Positions 34,732 through 45,695 of a DNA stretch of 64,000 bases are shown piece after piece. This DNA comes from G964291335 sp964291335. GTDB lineage: Bacteria; Chloroflexota; Dehalococcoidia; Lucifugimonadales; UBA3495. How positions within the stretch are numbered: position 1 is the first letter of the stretch; every line of letters starts with the position of its first letter. The notes below the pieces were generated by a model. That model was not told the origin of the DNA. It saw nothing but the letters and a program-made list of their open reading frames with translations, and made no database searches. The position numbers were made by a program, and so were the translations under genes. Location: positions 1,302,001-1,366,000 of the forward strand of contig OZ219748.1 in assembly GCA_964291335.2 (NCBI GenBank), written 5' to 3'.

Positions 34732-35532
34732 ATGGGGCAGCTCCAGGCGTCCGGCGGCATCCGCGCCCGTAAAGCGGGGTTCATCCGCGACCTGCTGGCC
34801 ATAGCGCAGCGGGCCGTCCGCTCCATGTCCCGGGACATGGAAACGGTCATTCCGGCGCTGGTGATCCCGGTTTTTATGTTTGCGGTAACGGTGGGCGCGC
34901 TGCAAGACTTCGCCGAGCGGGTTCCCGGGCTGAATTACCGGGCCTTTCAGCTGCCGGTATCGGTGCTTTTTGCCACCACCGGCGTCTCCCGGGCCATAAC
35001 GGTGGTAACCGACATAAACTCAGGCTATTTCGACCGGCTGGTAATTACCCCGGTGAACCGGCTGGCCCTGCTGTTAGGGTTGATGATGGCCGATTTCGTG
35101 CTGATTGTGGCCCTGACGGTTCCGGTGATAATAATGGGCTTCGCGGTGGGCGTCTGGTTCGAGACCGGCCCGGCCGGCATCGCTGTCTTCATGCTCATCG
35201 CCGGCCTGTGGGGGCTGACTTTCAACGGCTTTACCTACGCCATTGCCCTCAAGACCGGCAGCGTCTCCGCCGTCAACATATCCTTTCTCCTCTTCTTCCC
35301 CTTCCTGTTTATGACCGCTCTGTTCGTGCCGCAGGAATATATGACGCCCTGGCTGGCCCGGGTGGCCGACTTTAACCCGGTAACGTACATTCTGGCCGCC
35401 GAGCGTTCCCTGATAACCGAAGGCTGGCAGCCGGCCACCCTGCGCAACGGCATTCTGGCGACCGTGGGCCTGGGGGTGGTGAGCATTGGCCTGGCCCTGG
35501 CGGCCCTGCGGGGGCGGGCCAGCCGCAAGTGA
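34732..35532 (+). CDS. ABC-2 type transporter permease
   Basis: A 266-aa membrane protein with six predicted helices, including VIPALVIPVFMFAVTVGAL, IVALTVPVIIMGFAVGVW and ISFLLFFPFLFMTALFVPQEY. The last is followed by PWLARVADFNPVTYILAAERSL, the typical ABC-2 C-terminal motif. It partners with the ATPase directly upstream. Exports lipids, drugs or polymers in relatives. The promoter of surface protein 3 lies 50 bp downstream. Confidence 0.9.
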   Translation: MGQLQASGGIRARKAGFIRDLLAIAQRAVRSMSRDMETVIPALVIPVFMFAVTVGALQDFAERVPGLNYRAFQLPVSVLFATTGVSRAITVVTDINSGYFDRLVITPVNRLALLLGLMMADFVLIVALTVPVIIMGFAVGVWFETGPAGIAVFMLIAGLWGLTFNGFTYAIALKTGSVSAVNISFLLFFPFLFMTALFVPQEYMTPWLARVADFNPVTYILAAERSLITEGWQPATLRNGILATVGLGVVSIGLALAALRGRASRK

Positions 35533-35581
35533 GGCCCCGGCGCAGTCCAAACCGGAAGCCCGGCATTTACCCCGCAGATTA

Positions 35582-35610
35582 TTGTTTTATCCGGCGGCAG
35601 CCTTTATAAT
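35582..35610 (+). promoter_or_regulatory. Promoter of surface protein 3
   Basis: TTGTTT (35582-35587), 17-base spacer, TATAAT (35605-35610), embedded in sequence closely matching the promoter region of surface protein 2. The start of the main gene is about 340 bp downstream, leaving a long leader. Confidence 0.7.
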
Positions 35611-35733
35611 GCTTGCCGGAGCCGGTGGCGCGGCCGTAAAGGGGCGACATTGCCCAAAGCCTGGCTGCCGCCCCCATCGGTTGCCTTCAAGCCTTTTGGC
35701 AGAATAGCATTGGCAATCTTTATGGTTGGGAAA

Positions 35734-35951
<218 letters not shown>

Positions 35952-35955
<4 letters not shown>

Positions 35956-38900
35956 GCCCCGTTGCGTTCCCGGTTTCGCGGCTGGGCCGGGTATTGGCTT
36001 GCCGGCCGGGCCGGGCGTTGGCGGTCGTTCTGCTGCTGGGCATGGCCGGCGCCCTGCTGCTGACCCTGTTTTCCGCCGGGTCGCCGCCATCGCTGCAAGC
36101 CCAGCGGTCTGGCGCGCTTATGGATTCGGATGGGGACCGGACGGTGAACCTGCCGGCGGGGAAAACGGAAGTCAGGATTTGCTTCAATCTGCTCTGGGTC
36201 CGGGCGCACGACGGGACCAGAGAAGTTACTTACCTGGACAAGCGGCCTGGCCGGACCCGGGTTGACGCCAATCCGACCCTGTTCGACGGGAGCCGCGGGG
36301 TGTGGCTATCGACCGACATTCCCAGCCCCTCTTTCAACACAGGGCGGGGCTCCAATATCGACCTGAACCCCTGTGAGACCGTTGGCCCCGGCGTCTATAC
36401 CGTAAGCTGGCTATGGGACGGCCACGATGGCCAGAACAAGGGCGGGAGAGCCGACACCACGATTACCGTGCCATGGCCCCCGAACGACGCCAGGGTGACG
36501 CTTACCGGCGGCGGTTTGCCGAATCGTATAGACCGGGTCCGGAGCGGTTACAGCGTTTACACGCGGGCCACCACCCTCTTCGCCGATTTGCCCGAGGGGC
36601 AGAGCCGCTTCGTTCTGCTGGTAAAACCCTCCACCGTTAGTGATGCCCAGAACAAGCGGTTTCTGCTGGGTATCGGCGAACATACGGTCTCCGGGTCCGG
36701 TTACAGCTTCAAGGTCAGGGTCTATAGGGCGCCCCACGCTACGATTACGCTCGGCGCAACTTCGGGCATGCTTGAGGGTGCAGTGCGGGATGTTGCGCAA
36801 GGTTTCGTGGTTTCCTACACCGCAGACCGGGTACTGGCCAATTTGCGGCCCGGCGACCAGGGGCCGTTCAACCTGCGGCTGGATTCGGGCATAGTTCATA
36901 ACGTCGTTTACGTACGCGATGCAACGCTGGACCTTGGCAGTAACACCATCGAAGGGATGACCGTCGCTACCGGCGGGGTCGCCAGCAAGGCCTGGACCGT
37001 GACTGTCAATGTGCAGGCGACCCCGCTGCTGATTTCGACCCCGAACCGGACGGTGCAGCTGGGCGCGTCCAGCTCGGTGAATATCTGTTTCGAGCTGCTC
37101 CACGTGAAGTACAATGGCATAACCTACCTGGAAAAGCGGACGGGACAACCTCAGGTGCCCGCCGGCAAGCGGGCCGAGTATGCGCAGACACTGGGCGACG
37201 CGACGAATGGCATCAGGATTGACAACCGGGCCGGCACGACCCTTCTCTCCAGAAGCGCCAGCGGCCGGGGCAAATCGCTGAACGAACTGAGCCCCTGTTT
37301 CAATGTCGGCGGCGGCCGCTACGGCATTTCATGGCTTTGGCAGGGCCCCGGTTTCGCCGGGGCGGCGGGCAGAACGGAAACCGTTATCACGGTGACCGCC
37401 AACACGCCTACCCCTACGCCGACGCCGACGGACACCCCGACGCCTACCCCGAGCCCCACGCCGTCGCCGACCCCAACGCCCGGCGGAGCGCCGGCCAAGC
37501 CGGCCGGCCTGCAGGTAATGGCCGACGACGCACAGGCAACCCTCAACTGGAACAACCCGAACGACGCGACCATTGGCGGGTATCATCTGCAGCAGCGCAA
37601 AACCGGCGGAAGCTGGCAAAGAAGCACAATCTCCGGCGCCACCGCTGCCACCACCAGGCACACCGTAACTATGCTGGATAACGGAGCGGAATACCAGTTC
37701 CGCATCCGGGCGTTCAACAGCCGGGGTAACGGCCCCTGGTCCGACACCGTCAGCGCCACGCCGGTTTCGGCCTGCAAGAACCACGAAACGGCCGGCTCCC
37801 TTCCGGCCAAACCAATGAATTTCAGCGCCGCCCCCGGCAACCGGCAGGTCATCCTGCAGTGGACCAGTCCGTCAGACTACACCGTCACCAAATGGCAGTA
37901 CCGGCAGAAAGCCGGCGCCGCCAGCTACGGCGGCTGGACCGACATCGCCGACTCGGACAGCTGCACTTTCAGCCACACCCTCACCGGGTTGACCAACGGC
38001 ACAACCTACGCGTACCAGGTGCGCGCCGTCAACTCCGTCGGCCCCGGCCCGGCCTCCGACCAGCAGACGGCGGCGCCGACTGCCAAGAGCATTACCCTCT
38101 CGGTTGGCAATGCTGCGATAACCGAAGGCGATTCCGGCAAAACCGACGTGGCCATTACCGTTACCCTGGGCGAGGCGGCGCCGGCGAACTTCTTTTTTAA
38201 CATCAGCGAGGTTACCAGTGGAACAAGACGTTCCACGACAAGCAGGAACAGAAATTTGGCCGCCACGTCTTGCACGATGCCGACTGCCCTGGCAGATACC
38301 TGCTGGCCCGGCATCACTCCTAACAATGCTAATGGTACAATCGCGGAAGGCGAAACCACCGGAGTCATTGCTGTCAGCATCCTTGGCGACACCAACCCGG
38401 AGGCCGATGAGCGCCTGATTCTGAGAGTTGCCCCTCTGACCCTTCTCCCGGCGCTGCGTTCCTGGGAAAGCGGGGAAATCGAACTTACCATTGTCAACGA
38501 TGACGCTATTACCCACACCCCGGCCCAACCCACCGGCCTTACCGCGACCGCAGGGGACGCCGGTCGGGTAAACCTGGCGTGGCAGAGGGGTGATACTGCT
38601 GTGAGTTTGCTAGATCAGTACTACCAATGGCAGGTGCGTCAGAGGCGGAACGACGGCAGCTGGGGCCGCTGGCGGGATATTATCAACTCGTACCGGGAAA
38701 CTATTACCCACACCGTCGGCAGCCTGTCAACCACCACGGGAACGCTCTACACCTTTCAGGTTCGGGGAGTCAATGGCGCCAGGCCGCCGGTTCCCGGCGC
38801 CGCCGCCGCGGTAACATTCACCCAGGTTGTGGTGCCGACCAATACGCCCACGCCCACGCCAACCGGTACGCTGACACCGACGGCCACGCCAACCGCCACG

Positions 38901-40322
38901 CCGACGGATACGCCCACGCATACCCCGACACCAACCGCCACGCCGACGGATACGCCCACGCATACCCCGACACCAACCGCCACGCCGACGGATACGCCCA
39001 CGCATACCCCGACACCGACGGCCACGCCGACAGATACGCCGACGCATACCCCGACACCAACCGCCACGCCGATAGATACGCCGACGCCAACTAATACACC
39101 GATGGGAACGCCACCGACGGCTACTCCAACAGCTGCACCAACAGATACGCCCACGCCAACGGCCACCCCGACGGCCACGCCTATAGGAATGCCACCGACG
39201 CCAACGGCCACCCCGACAGATACGCCGACGCCAACTAATACACCGATGGGAACGCCACCGACGGCTACTCCAACAGCTGCACCAACAGATACGCCCACGC
39301 CAACGGCCACGCCGACAGATACGCCTATAGGAATGCCACCAACACCAACACCTACCGCTACCCCGACAGATACGCCGACGCCTACCGCCACGCCAACCGG
39401 TACGCTGACCCCGACGCATACCCCTACACCGACGGATACACCAACACCGACGGCCACGCCGACGGATACGCCGACACCGACGGATACGCCGACGCCAACC
39501 AATACGCCGGCGGATATGCCGGAGCCGACCAGCATGCCGGCGGATACGCCGGAGCCGACGGCCACGCCGGCGAATACGCCGACGCCGACCAATACGCCGG
39601 CGGATATGCCGGAGCCGACCAGCATGCCGGCGGCCACACCGACCCCGGAGCCGACGCCTGCCGCTACACCGACCAACACGCCGACGGCTGCCCGGGCGCC
39701 CGGCGTCGTCTTCGGCGCCCGGCCGCCGGCCCGGGACGCGGCAATGCCCACTCCCACGGCGACGCCGGTTCCGACAGCTACGCCAACACCCAGTCCCACC
39801 GCCACGCCAACCATAACAGTGACGCCAGCGGCGGCGCCAACCAGTACGCCGGCGCCCACCCGGAGCGCGCCCGGGCTGCGGACGGCCACGCCAACCATAA
39901 CAGTGATGACCACGCCGACCATAATGGCGACCGCGACGCCAATCAGTACGCCGGCGCCCACCCGGAGCGCGGCGCAACTGCGGACGGCCACGCCAACCCT
40001 GACGGCGACGGCGACGGCGACGGCTACCGCTACCCCCACCCCCACGGCGACGGCGATACCCACGGCCACCGCTGCGCCCCGGCAGCCGGCGGCGGGCGCG
40101 GTGGTAGCAGCGCCGACGGCCACCGCAACGGCCACGCCCACGCCCACGGCGACGCCAGCGCCACCCCCGACGGCCACGGCGATACCACCGACGGCTACGC
40201 CGACGCCGGCCCCGCCGCCGGAACCGGAAGGCGGCGTTAACTGGCTGCTGTGGGGAATGGTCGGGTTGTTGGTGGTAGTGTTAGTTGCCGGCGGGGTGTA
40301 CCTGTACCAGTTGCGGCGTTAG
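35952..40322 (+). CDS. Pro-Thr-rich surface protein 3 with Fn3 and Calx-beta domains
   Basis: About 1456 aa. Signal peptide: GRALAVVLLLGMAGALLLTL, cleavage near LQAQ. Residues 40-510 are beta modules related to those of surface protein 2 (EVTYLDKRPGRTRVDA; WLWDGHDG). Fibronectin III-like domains lie at about 513-605 and 618-705, a Calx-beta-like domain at 713-855 (ITEGDSGKTDVAITVTLGEA), and a third Fn3 at 856-957. The Pro-Thr region (962-1250), low-complexity sequence and the anchor GGVNWLLWGMVGLLVVVLVAGG...YLYQLRR follow. It is probably an adhesin-like wall-spanning protein. GTG 35952 is chosen (GAGG 7 bases upstream, overlap with leader stop); TTG 35904 is in frame but lacks a ribosome site. 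Confidence 0.85.
38835..39690 (+). repeat. Pro-Thr repeat array in surface protein 3
   Basis: Includes about 39-bp units (TPTATPTDTPTHT repeated four times near 38880-39060) and a longer duplicated block around PTNTPMGTPPTATPTAAPTD (near 39080 and 39230). Confidence 0.85.
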
Positions 40323-40346
40323 GCCGCCCTCCGGACTTCGGGCGGC
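40323..40346 (+). terminator. Hairpin after surface protein 3
   Basis: Stem gccgccc/gggcggc (40323-40329 with 40340-40346), directly after the stop; no T tract. Confidence 0.4.
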
Positions 40347-40371
40347 GCCAGGGCCGGCGACCGGCCGCGCG

Positions 40372-40746
40372 CTGGTCTAACGCTGCTGACCGCTAGGCGG
40401 CGGGGAGGCCGGCGCGGAAACTCTCCCCGACCCGGTAAACGTGCCAGCCTTCGGGCCGATATACCGTAACCCGACGCTGGCCGATGACGCGCCTCGCTGG
40501 TCTAACGCTGCTGACCGTCAGGCGGCGGGGAGGCCGGCGCGGAAACTCTCCCCGGCCCGGTAAACGTGCCAGCCTTCGGGCCGATATACCGTAACCCGAC
40601 CCTGGCCGATGACGCGCCTCGCTGGTCTAACGCTGCTGACCGCTAGGCGGCGGGGATGCCGGCGCGGAAACTCTCCCCGGCCCGGTAAACTTGCCAGCCT
40701 TCGGGCCGATATACCGTAACCCGACCCTGGCCGATGACGCGCCAGT
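40372..40746. repeat. 125-bp direct repeat, three copies
   Basis: Units start at 40372, 40497 and 40622 and are nearly identical. The third copy is the genuine 3' end of the S51 peptidase gene on the minus strand. The first two are extra copies of that gene end (they encode GQRRVTVYRPEGWHVY-like C-termini with stop) and are not attached to a gene. Confidence 0.85.
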
Positions 40747-41338
40747 GGCCGCTTTGCCCCAGACAGCCGGTTTGCGCATCAATGCCCAGGGCCGTCAGCC
40801 GGTCGGAAAGGCGGCCCGGCAACCGGGCGGCAGCCTCGTCCGGGTCGCTGGCTTCGTGGTGGGGCAGCACAACGACCCCGCCGGCCAGCCCTAACCCTTC
40901 AACCCAGGGGCCGCCCCGAGGCCGCCGCATGCGGGAACCCAGCACCATAGCCCCGGCGCTGGAGCCGACCAGCAAGCCGCCCTGTTCCAGCCGTTCCCGG
41001 AGCGCGGCCAGCAGATGGGAACCCCGCAGGGTTTCCAGCAGGTGGTCGGGGCTGCCGCCGGTGAAGTAAATTACGTCGGCTTCGGCCACCCGGCGAACCA
41101 GGGAAGGGTCCTGCGCCTGGGCCGGCTCCAGAACCGGCAGCGGCTCGGCATTTGCCCCCAGGGCGGCGAAGTGGGCCACGCCGTCGTTGGCGGCCTTGAC
41201 CGGGTTGGTTACCGCCGCCGTGGGAATAACTACCACCCGGGCCGAAGCAGGGCCGGCCGCCCGCAGAATTTCCCGGTCCATTCCAACGCAATGTTGCCGA
41301 AACTCGTCGCCGCCAACCAGCCCAATCAACCCCGCCAT
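40643..41338 (-). CDS. Peptidase S51 family (cyanophycinase/dipeptidase E-like)
   Basis: A 231-aa protein with the S51 fold: GLVGGDEF at the N-terminus, IYFTGGSPDHLL, and the serine nucleophile in VGSSAGAMVLG. Relatives cleave cyanophycin or aspartyl dipeptides; the substrate here is unknown. ATG 41338 is chosen (AAGGAG 6 bases upstream) over the longer frame to 41389. The last ~100 bp of the gene are part of the 125-bp triplication, so C-terminal exchange with the extra copies is possible. Confidence 0.8.
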   Translation of the reverse strand: MAGLIGLVGGDEFRQHCVGMDREILRAAGPASARVVVIPTAAVTNPVKAANDGVAHFAALGANAEPLPVLEPAQAQDPSLVRRVAEADVIYFTGGSPDHLLETLRGSHLLAALRERLEQGGLLVGSSAGAMVLGSRMRRPRGGPWVEGLGLAGGVVVLPHHEASDPDEAAARLPGRLSDRLTALGIDAQTGCLGQSGHWRVIGQGRVTVYRPEGWQVYRAGESFRAGIPAA

Positions 41339-41564
41339 TGCTCGCTCCTTACCGCCCGACTGGTGAGATGGGTTACCCTGGCGCAGCATAATGCGGCCGG
41401 CGCTGGCTCCTGCCCGTCCGCCGGGGCAGCGGCGGGTATGCCCGAAGCCGACCGGCGGGCAACGTCCAGTGGACTCCTGCCGTTCTGCCGTGCGGGTGAA
41501 CCACGCCGCTGCGGGTTACATACCCCCGGCGTTGATCCGGTACGCCCGGCGCGCCGGCGAACCG

Positions 41565-42722
41565 CTAAATAAACCGGCCGCGCATTCGCCCCCGGCGATA
41601 GGCCAGGCGCAGCAGGTAGGCGCCGCCGCCGGCCAGGGCCGCCAGAGCCAGCAGCGCCGCCAGCAGCCACCAAACCGGAAAGGTTACAAAGCCGTCCACA
41701 TAGGTTACCTGAAGGTGCGCCACACCCCCGGCCAAAGGCCCCGCAGCGCCGGCCGGGTCAAGCTCCTGCTGCACCTCCCGGTAGCGCAGGCCCCCCTGTC
41801 CTTCAATGAACTCAATGGTCTGCTCAAACTCCCCGGCCGGCACCCGGAAAAATACCGTCGCCCGGGCTGCCGCATCCGTAGTAGTCCGGTGCACCCGTTC
41901 CAGCTGCCCCTCCCGGTTGGCGACAAAATCCTCAAGCGAAGCCACCTGGCGGTCCACGTTGGAAACGTCCAGCCGGTAATTGGCCCGGGAAACAACCTCA
42001 GGCTGTTCCGCCGCCAGCAGGGTAACGTGGAGCGTCGCCAGAGCCACCTGGTCTTCCAGGAAAGCCAGCCCGGCCTGCGCCTGTTCGATTTCGGCCCGAA
42101 CCCGGGCCAGCTCCCGTTCCACGTTGAGGATTTCGTCAACGGCGCTGCTGCGTTCCAGCAGGGAGGCGAGCCGCTGTTCTTCCTGCTGCCGGCTGCGGAG
42201 CCGGGCCGCCAGATCCGGCCCCCGGTTCGGAGCCGTTTCACTGACCAGAGACCGGGACAGCGCCCGTCCCAAACCCTCCAGTTGGGCCAGGGTGCGGGCC
42301 AGCGTCAATTGCGGCACGCGGAGGGTCAGGTCGGTTCGCGCCGGTTCAGCCCCGCCGGGGCTGGTCAGCCGGGCCACGTAACCCTGCTGGTTAACGGCCA
42401 TGGCGCGGGCCAGGTTGCTGGCCTGCGTTACCGACCTTACCTCAAGGGTCAGGCGGGCGGTGGTAATCAGCCGTTCCTGCCGGTTGCCCGCTGTCCCTGG
42501 AGCGTATCCGCTGACCGGAGCGGGCAGCCAGGCGGCCCAGGAGTCCGGCCCGGCGGGGCTGGCGGCCTCCGCCGGGCCGGGCGTCGCCGCCGCTGCGGGG
42601 GGCGGGACGCCGGCCGCCATTGGTTCCGGATTCGGCGCAGCGGCGCTGCCGCAGCCAGCCAGCAGCAGGGCCAGCAGCGCCGCCAGGGCTATGAACAACG
42701 GACTTTTTGCAGGTGTCTTCAT
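41565..42722 (-). CDS. DUF4349 lipoprotein
   Basis: A 385-aa predicted lipoprotein with lipobox LLLAGC (Cys24). A Pro/Ala-rich spacer precedes the DUF4349 domain (ITTARLTLEVRSVTQASNLA, QGYVARLTSPGG, LTLRVPQ), with a central coiled coil (about 190-245). A C-terminal membrane helix (WWLLAALLALAALAGGGAYLL) with a basic tail follows. It is anchored at both ends to the membrane, facing outward. Function is not established for the family. ATG 42722 is preferred to TTG 42755. Confidence 0.82.
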   Translation of the reverse strand: MKTPAKSPLFIALAALLALLLAGCGSAAAPNPEPMAAGVPPPAAAATPGPAEAASPAGPDSWAAWLPAPVSGYAPGTAGNRQERLITTARLTLEVRSVTQASNLARAMAVNQQGYVARLTSPGGAEPARTDLTLRVPQLTLARTLAQLEGLGRALSRSLVSETAPNRGPDLAARLRSRQQEEQRLASLLERSSAVDEILNVERELARVRAEIEQAQAGLAFLEDQVALATLHVTLLAAEQPEVVSRANYRLDVSNVDRQVASLEDFVANREGQLERVHRTTTDAAARATVFFRVPAGEFEQTIEFIEGQGGLRYREVQQELDPAGAAGPLAGGVAHLQVTYVDGFVTFPVWWLLAALLALAALAGGGAYLLRLAYRRGRMRGRFI

Positions 42723-42853
42723 AATTGAAACCGGGTAGAATATAATACGTAGCAACGAGCAGGATTGTACTATAGTTCAGCCGATAATGAACCGGTGAGT
42801 TCGGCCCGTTATTGCCCAATAAGCATGATTTACCGGTTCAGGCAGGTCGAGTT

Positions 42854-44539
42854 ATGAATAGAAGAACCTGGTCAAGTCTGGCCGTCGGCGCCCTGACCGG
42901 CGCATTGCTGACTGCCCCGCTAATCGGGCTGCTGTATCTGGCGGATAAGCTGCTGGGGCTGCCTTTCGTTCCCTTTGCCCTGTTCGACTGGATTGCCCGG
43001 GTTATGCCCGGCCCGCTGGTTACCATGGGCATAGATTTGCTGATTGAAGCCCTGCTGCTGGCCAACCTGAGCGTGGCCGATGCCGCCAAAACCAGCGAGC
43101 AGGCCGCCGCCGTGCTGCTGGTTTACGGTATGGGCGTGGCGGCGGCGGCCCTCTTCTTCTGGCTGGGGCCGCCGCCGCCGGCGGGCTGGTCGCCGGCGGA
43201 AGACGGCGTCCGGGCCGGCCTCTTTGAGCGGCCGCTGCCGGGCCTGGCGCTGGGCGCCCTGCCGGGCCTGCCCCTGGCCCTGGTCAGCCTGCTGCCGGGC
43301 CAATCGGCGGTGAACCCGGTTGTAACCTTCAGCCTGCTGCTGGCCCTGTTTCTGGCCTGGGGCCTGGCGGTCGCCGGGACGCAGCGCCGCCTGACCCGCC
43401 GGCCGTCGCCCTCCGGGGAAGTGGTGGTGGATGGCGAGGTTCGGGCAGCCAGCATTATCAATCGGCGCCAGTTTCTGGTGCGGCTTGGTGCGGCTGCGGC
43501 CACCGTTACCGTAGCCAGCGCCGGCCTGGGGGCGGCCCTGGCCCAGAGTGAACGCAGCCGCATCAACGAGGCGGTGGCCGGCTCCATGCCACCGGCGGAA
43601 ATGCCGCCGCGCCGCCCCCTGCCCAACGACGGCGACCCGGTAACGCCGGCGCCGGGCACCCGGCCCGAATATACCCCGGTAGAGGAGCATTACCAGGTTT
43701 TCCTCCGGGCCGAACCTACTTTCATCGACATTGCCGCCTGGACGCTGCCCATTCACGGCCTGGTAGCCAACCCCAAAGAATTGACCATCCAGGACTTGCG
43801 GAACAACTACCCGGCGCGCGACCAGTACGTTACCCTCTCCTGCATCTCCGGGCGCATCGGCACTACCCTGATTAGCACCACCTGGTGGACCGGGGCGGTG
43901 TTGCAGAAAGTGCTGGAGGATGTGCAGCCGCTGGAGAACGCCCGGTATTTGCTGCTCCGCTCTGCCGACGGCTTCTTCGAAACCGTACCCCTGGCCCTGG
44001 TTGCCGCCGACCCGCGGATAATGCTCTGCTATGCCTGGGACGGGGAGCCGCTGCCCTTTGACCACGGCTTTCCGCTGCGTATCTGGCTGCCCGACCGCTA
44101 CGGCATGAAGCAGCCCAAGTGGATTATCGACATGGAGGTAACCGACGAGTATCGAGAGGGTTACTGGGTGGAACGGGGCTGGGACGAGGTGGCGCAGGTT
44201 AAAGCTACTTCGGTGATTGACACGGTGGCGGTGCGGGATGTGGTTGAGCGGGAAGGGCAGCGGCTGGTGCCGGTCGGCGGCATCGCCTTTGCCGGGGCGC
44301 GGGGCATCTCCCGGGTGCAGGTGCGGGTGGACGACGGGCCCTGGCAGGACGCCCGGCTGCGGACGCCCCTGTCGGAAACGACCTGGGTCATCTGGCGCTA
44401 CGACTGGCCCTTCACCGCCGGCGACCACGTGTTTGAGGTGCGCTGCGCCGAGGGCGATGGCACGCCGCAGATTGAAGCGGAACAAGGCAACCGACCCAGC
44501 GGCGCCACCGGCATCCACCGCCGCCGGGCGGCCCTGTAG
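42854..44539 (+). CDS. Membrane-bound molybdopterin oxidoreductase (sulfite oxidase-like)
   Basis: A 561-aa protein. The first about 180 residues contain four or five membrane helices. An internal RRQFLVRLGAAAATVTVASAG segment resembles a Tat-type signal and precedes the catalytic part. The Moco domain of the sulfite oxidase family follows (LRAEPTFIDIAAWTLPIHGL, TLSCISGRIGTTLISTTWWTG with the Mo-ligand Cys, RIWLPDRYGMKQPKWI), with a dimerisation-like beta domain at the end. It probably reduces or oxidises a small molecule outside the membrane. Substrate unknown. ATG 42854 follows a weak AGG site. Confidence 0.87.
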   Translation: MNRRTWSSLAVGALTGALLTAPLIGLLYLADKLLGLPFVPFALFDWIARVMPGPLVTMGIDLLIEALLLANLSVADAAKTSEQAAAVLLVYGMGVAAAALFFWLGPPPPAGWSPAEDGVRAGLFERPLPGLALGALPGLPLALVSLLPGQSAVNPVVTFSLLLALFLAWGLAVAGTQRRLTRRPSPSGEVVVDGEVRAASIINRRQFLVRLGAAAATVTVASAGLGAALAQSERSRINEAVAGSMPPAEMPPRRPLPNDGDPVTPAPGTRPEYTPVEEHYQVFLRAEPTFIDIAAWTLPIHGLVANPKELTIQDLRNNYPARDQYVTLSCISGRIGTTLISTTWWTGAVLQKVLEDVQPLENARYLLLRSADGFFETVPLALVAADPRIMLCYAWDGEPLPFDHGFPLRIWLPDRYGMKQPKWIIDMEVTDEYREGYWVERGWDEVAQVKATSVIDTVAVRDVVEREGQRLVPVGGIAFAGARGISRVQVRVDDGPWQDARLRTPLSETTWVIWRYDWPFTAGDHVFEVRCAEGDGTPQIEAEQGNRPSGATGIHRRRAAL

Positions 44540-44588
44540 CGGCGGCCGGCAGCGGAAATCAGCCAGCAGATTAAGGAGCAGGAACGTT

Positions 44589-45008
44589 ATGGCCGAAAAG
44601 CCCTACATCGATTTCAACCAGGCCCAGGCGGCAATGAAAGCCATTATCGCCGAGGCAACCAACCCGGCGGTTATGCCGGTGGCGGTTGCCATTGTGGACG
44701 ATGGCGGCAATATGGTGGCCTATGCCCAAATGGACAATGTGCGCCTTTATGCCCGGCGCCACGCTTTTCGCAAGGCTTATACCGCCGCCATAATGGGTAT
44801 GGATACCGGCCCCCACGGCGAGCAGCTGAAGGAGCGGGGCCGCACGGTCAGCGACTACGGCGACCCTAACCTTACTCCGGGCATCGGCGGCGTAGTGGTA
44901 AAGTCCCGGGACGGGATAATCATGGGCGGCATCGGCGTTGGCGGTTACCTGGCCCGGGATGAAGAGCTGGCGCTGCTTGGCTTGAAGGCAATGAACATCG
45001 ACGCCTGA
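44589..45008 (+). CDS. GlcG/HbpS-like protein (DUF336)
   Basis: A 139-aa protein with the family pattern: AVAIVDDGGNMVAYAQMDN, RHAFRKAYTAA, TPGIGGVVVKSRDGIIMGGI, GVGGYLARDEELA. It forms oligomers and binds haem or cobalamin-like ligands in some relatives, and is often next to glycolate or diol metabolism genes. AAGGAG precedes ATG 44589. It lies 49 bp after the molybdoenzyme and may be co-transcribed. Confidence 0.85.
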   Translation: MAEKPYIDFNQAQAAMKAIIAEATNPAVMPVAVAIVDDGGNMVAYAQMDNVRLYARRHAFRKAYTAAIMGMDTGPHGEQLKERGRTVSDYGDPNLTPGIGGVVVKSRDGIIMGGIGVGGYLARDEELALLGLKAMNIDA

Positions 45009-45221
45009 TTGACCCCTTCCGTGGCCCCGGTTCCGTCTGCCGCCCCCCGGTTCCGTCTGCTGCCCCCCCTGTTTTAGCAGGCCCGGCTGCCCGGCCACCG
45101 CTGCCGGTCAAGCAGGTTCTGGGCGGCCTGCCGGGGCGGGGCTGCCAGCGACGGGGTTTACGGCGAATAAGCAGGGTAGTTCCGGCCGGCCCGCCGGGGC
45201 GGGTTGCGCCGGCGGAAGCCG

Positions 45222-45509
45222 TCATACGCCTTCAACGAAGCTGACGTTGGTGGTGGCCGAGCGGTGGCGCAGCTCCCTGGGGCCGGCGTATTCCGGGGAA
45301 TAATACCACTCCCGGGCCCGGGCCACACTGTCAAACTCCAGTATAACCAGGCGCTGGGGGTTCCAGTCCCCTTCCACCGGCTCCACCGGCCCGCCGCGCA
45401 CCAGATAGCGGCCGCCATAGGCCTCGATCGTGGCGCTCACCAACTGACGGTACTCTGCAAACCCCGCCGGGTCGGTAACGGTAACATCGGCAATCACATA
45501 ACCGGGCAT
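45222..45509 (-). CDS. DUF1330 family protein
   Basis: A 95-aa ferredoxin-like (dimeric alpha/beta barrel) protein: GYVIADVTVTDPAGFAEYRQ, YGGRYLVRGGPVEPVEGDW, LVILEFDSVARAREWYYSPEY. AGGAGG 6 bases before ATG 45509. Function unknown for the family. It stands alone, with about 210 bp of gene-free sequence to the GlcG-like gene. Confidence 0.9.
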   Translation of the reverse strand: MPGYVIADVTVTDPAGFAEYRQLVSATIEAYGGRYLVRGGPVEPVEGDWNPQRLVILEFDSVARAREWYYSPEYAGPRELRHRSATTNVSFVEGV

Positions 45510-45695
45510 AACAAACCTCCTGCAAGCAAACCGGTTTCGCTCCGGGGAAACCCGCTCATATCCGGCGGCATTGCCCCAACGCCGTTTCAACTTGCCCGCT
45601 GCGTTTCAGAGTGTTACTTTAGCATAATCGGGGTTATTGCCGGGCCCTTTGCCCCGCAGCGTTATAGCGACGCCCCGGCAGCGTGAGGTATATTT

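Noticed and set aside
44217..45008. 263-aa frame joining the end of the molybdoenzyme region to the GlcG-like protein
   Set aside because: The first half is an out-of-frame reading of the molybdoenzyme; the GlcG family begins at ATG 44589 with its own AAGGAG site.
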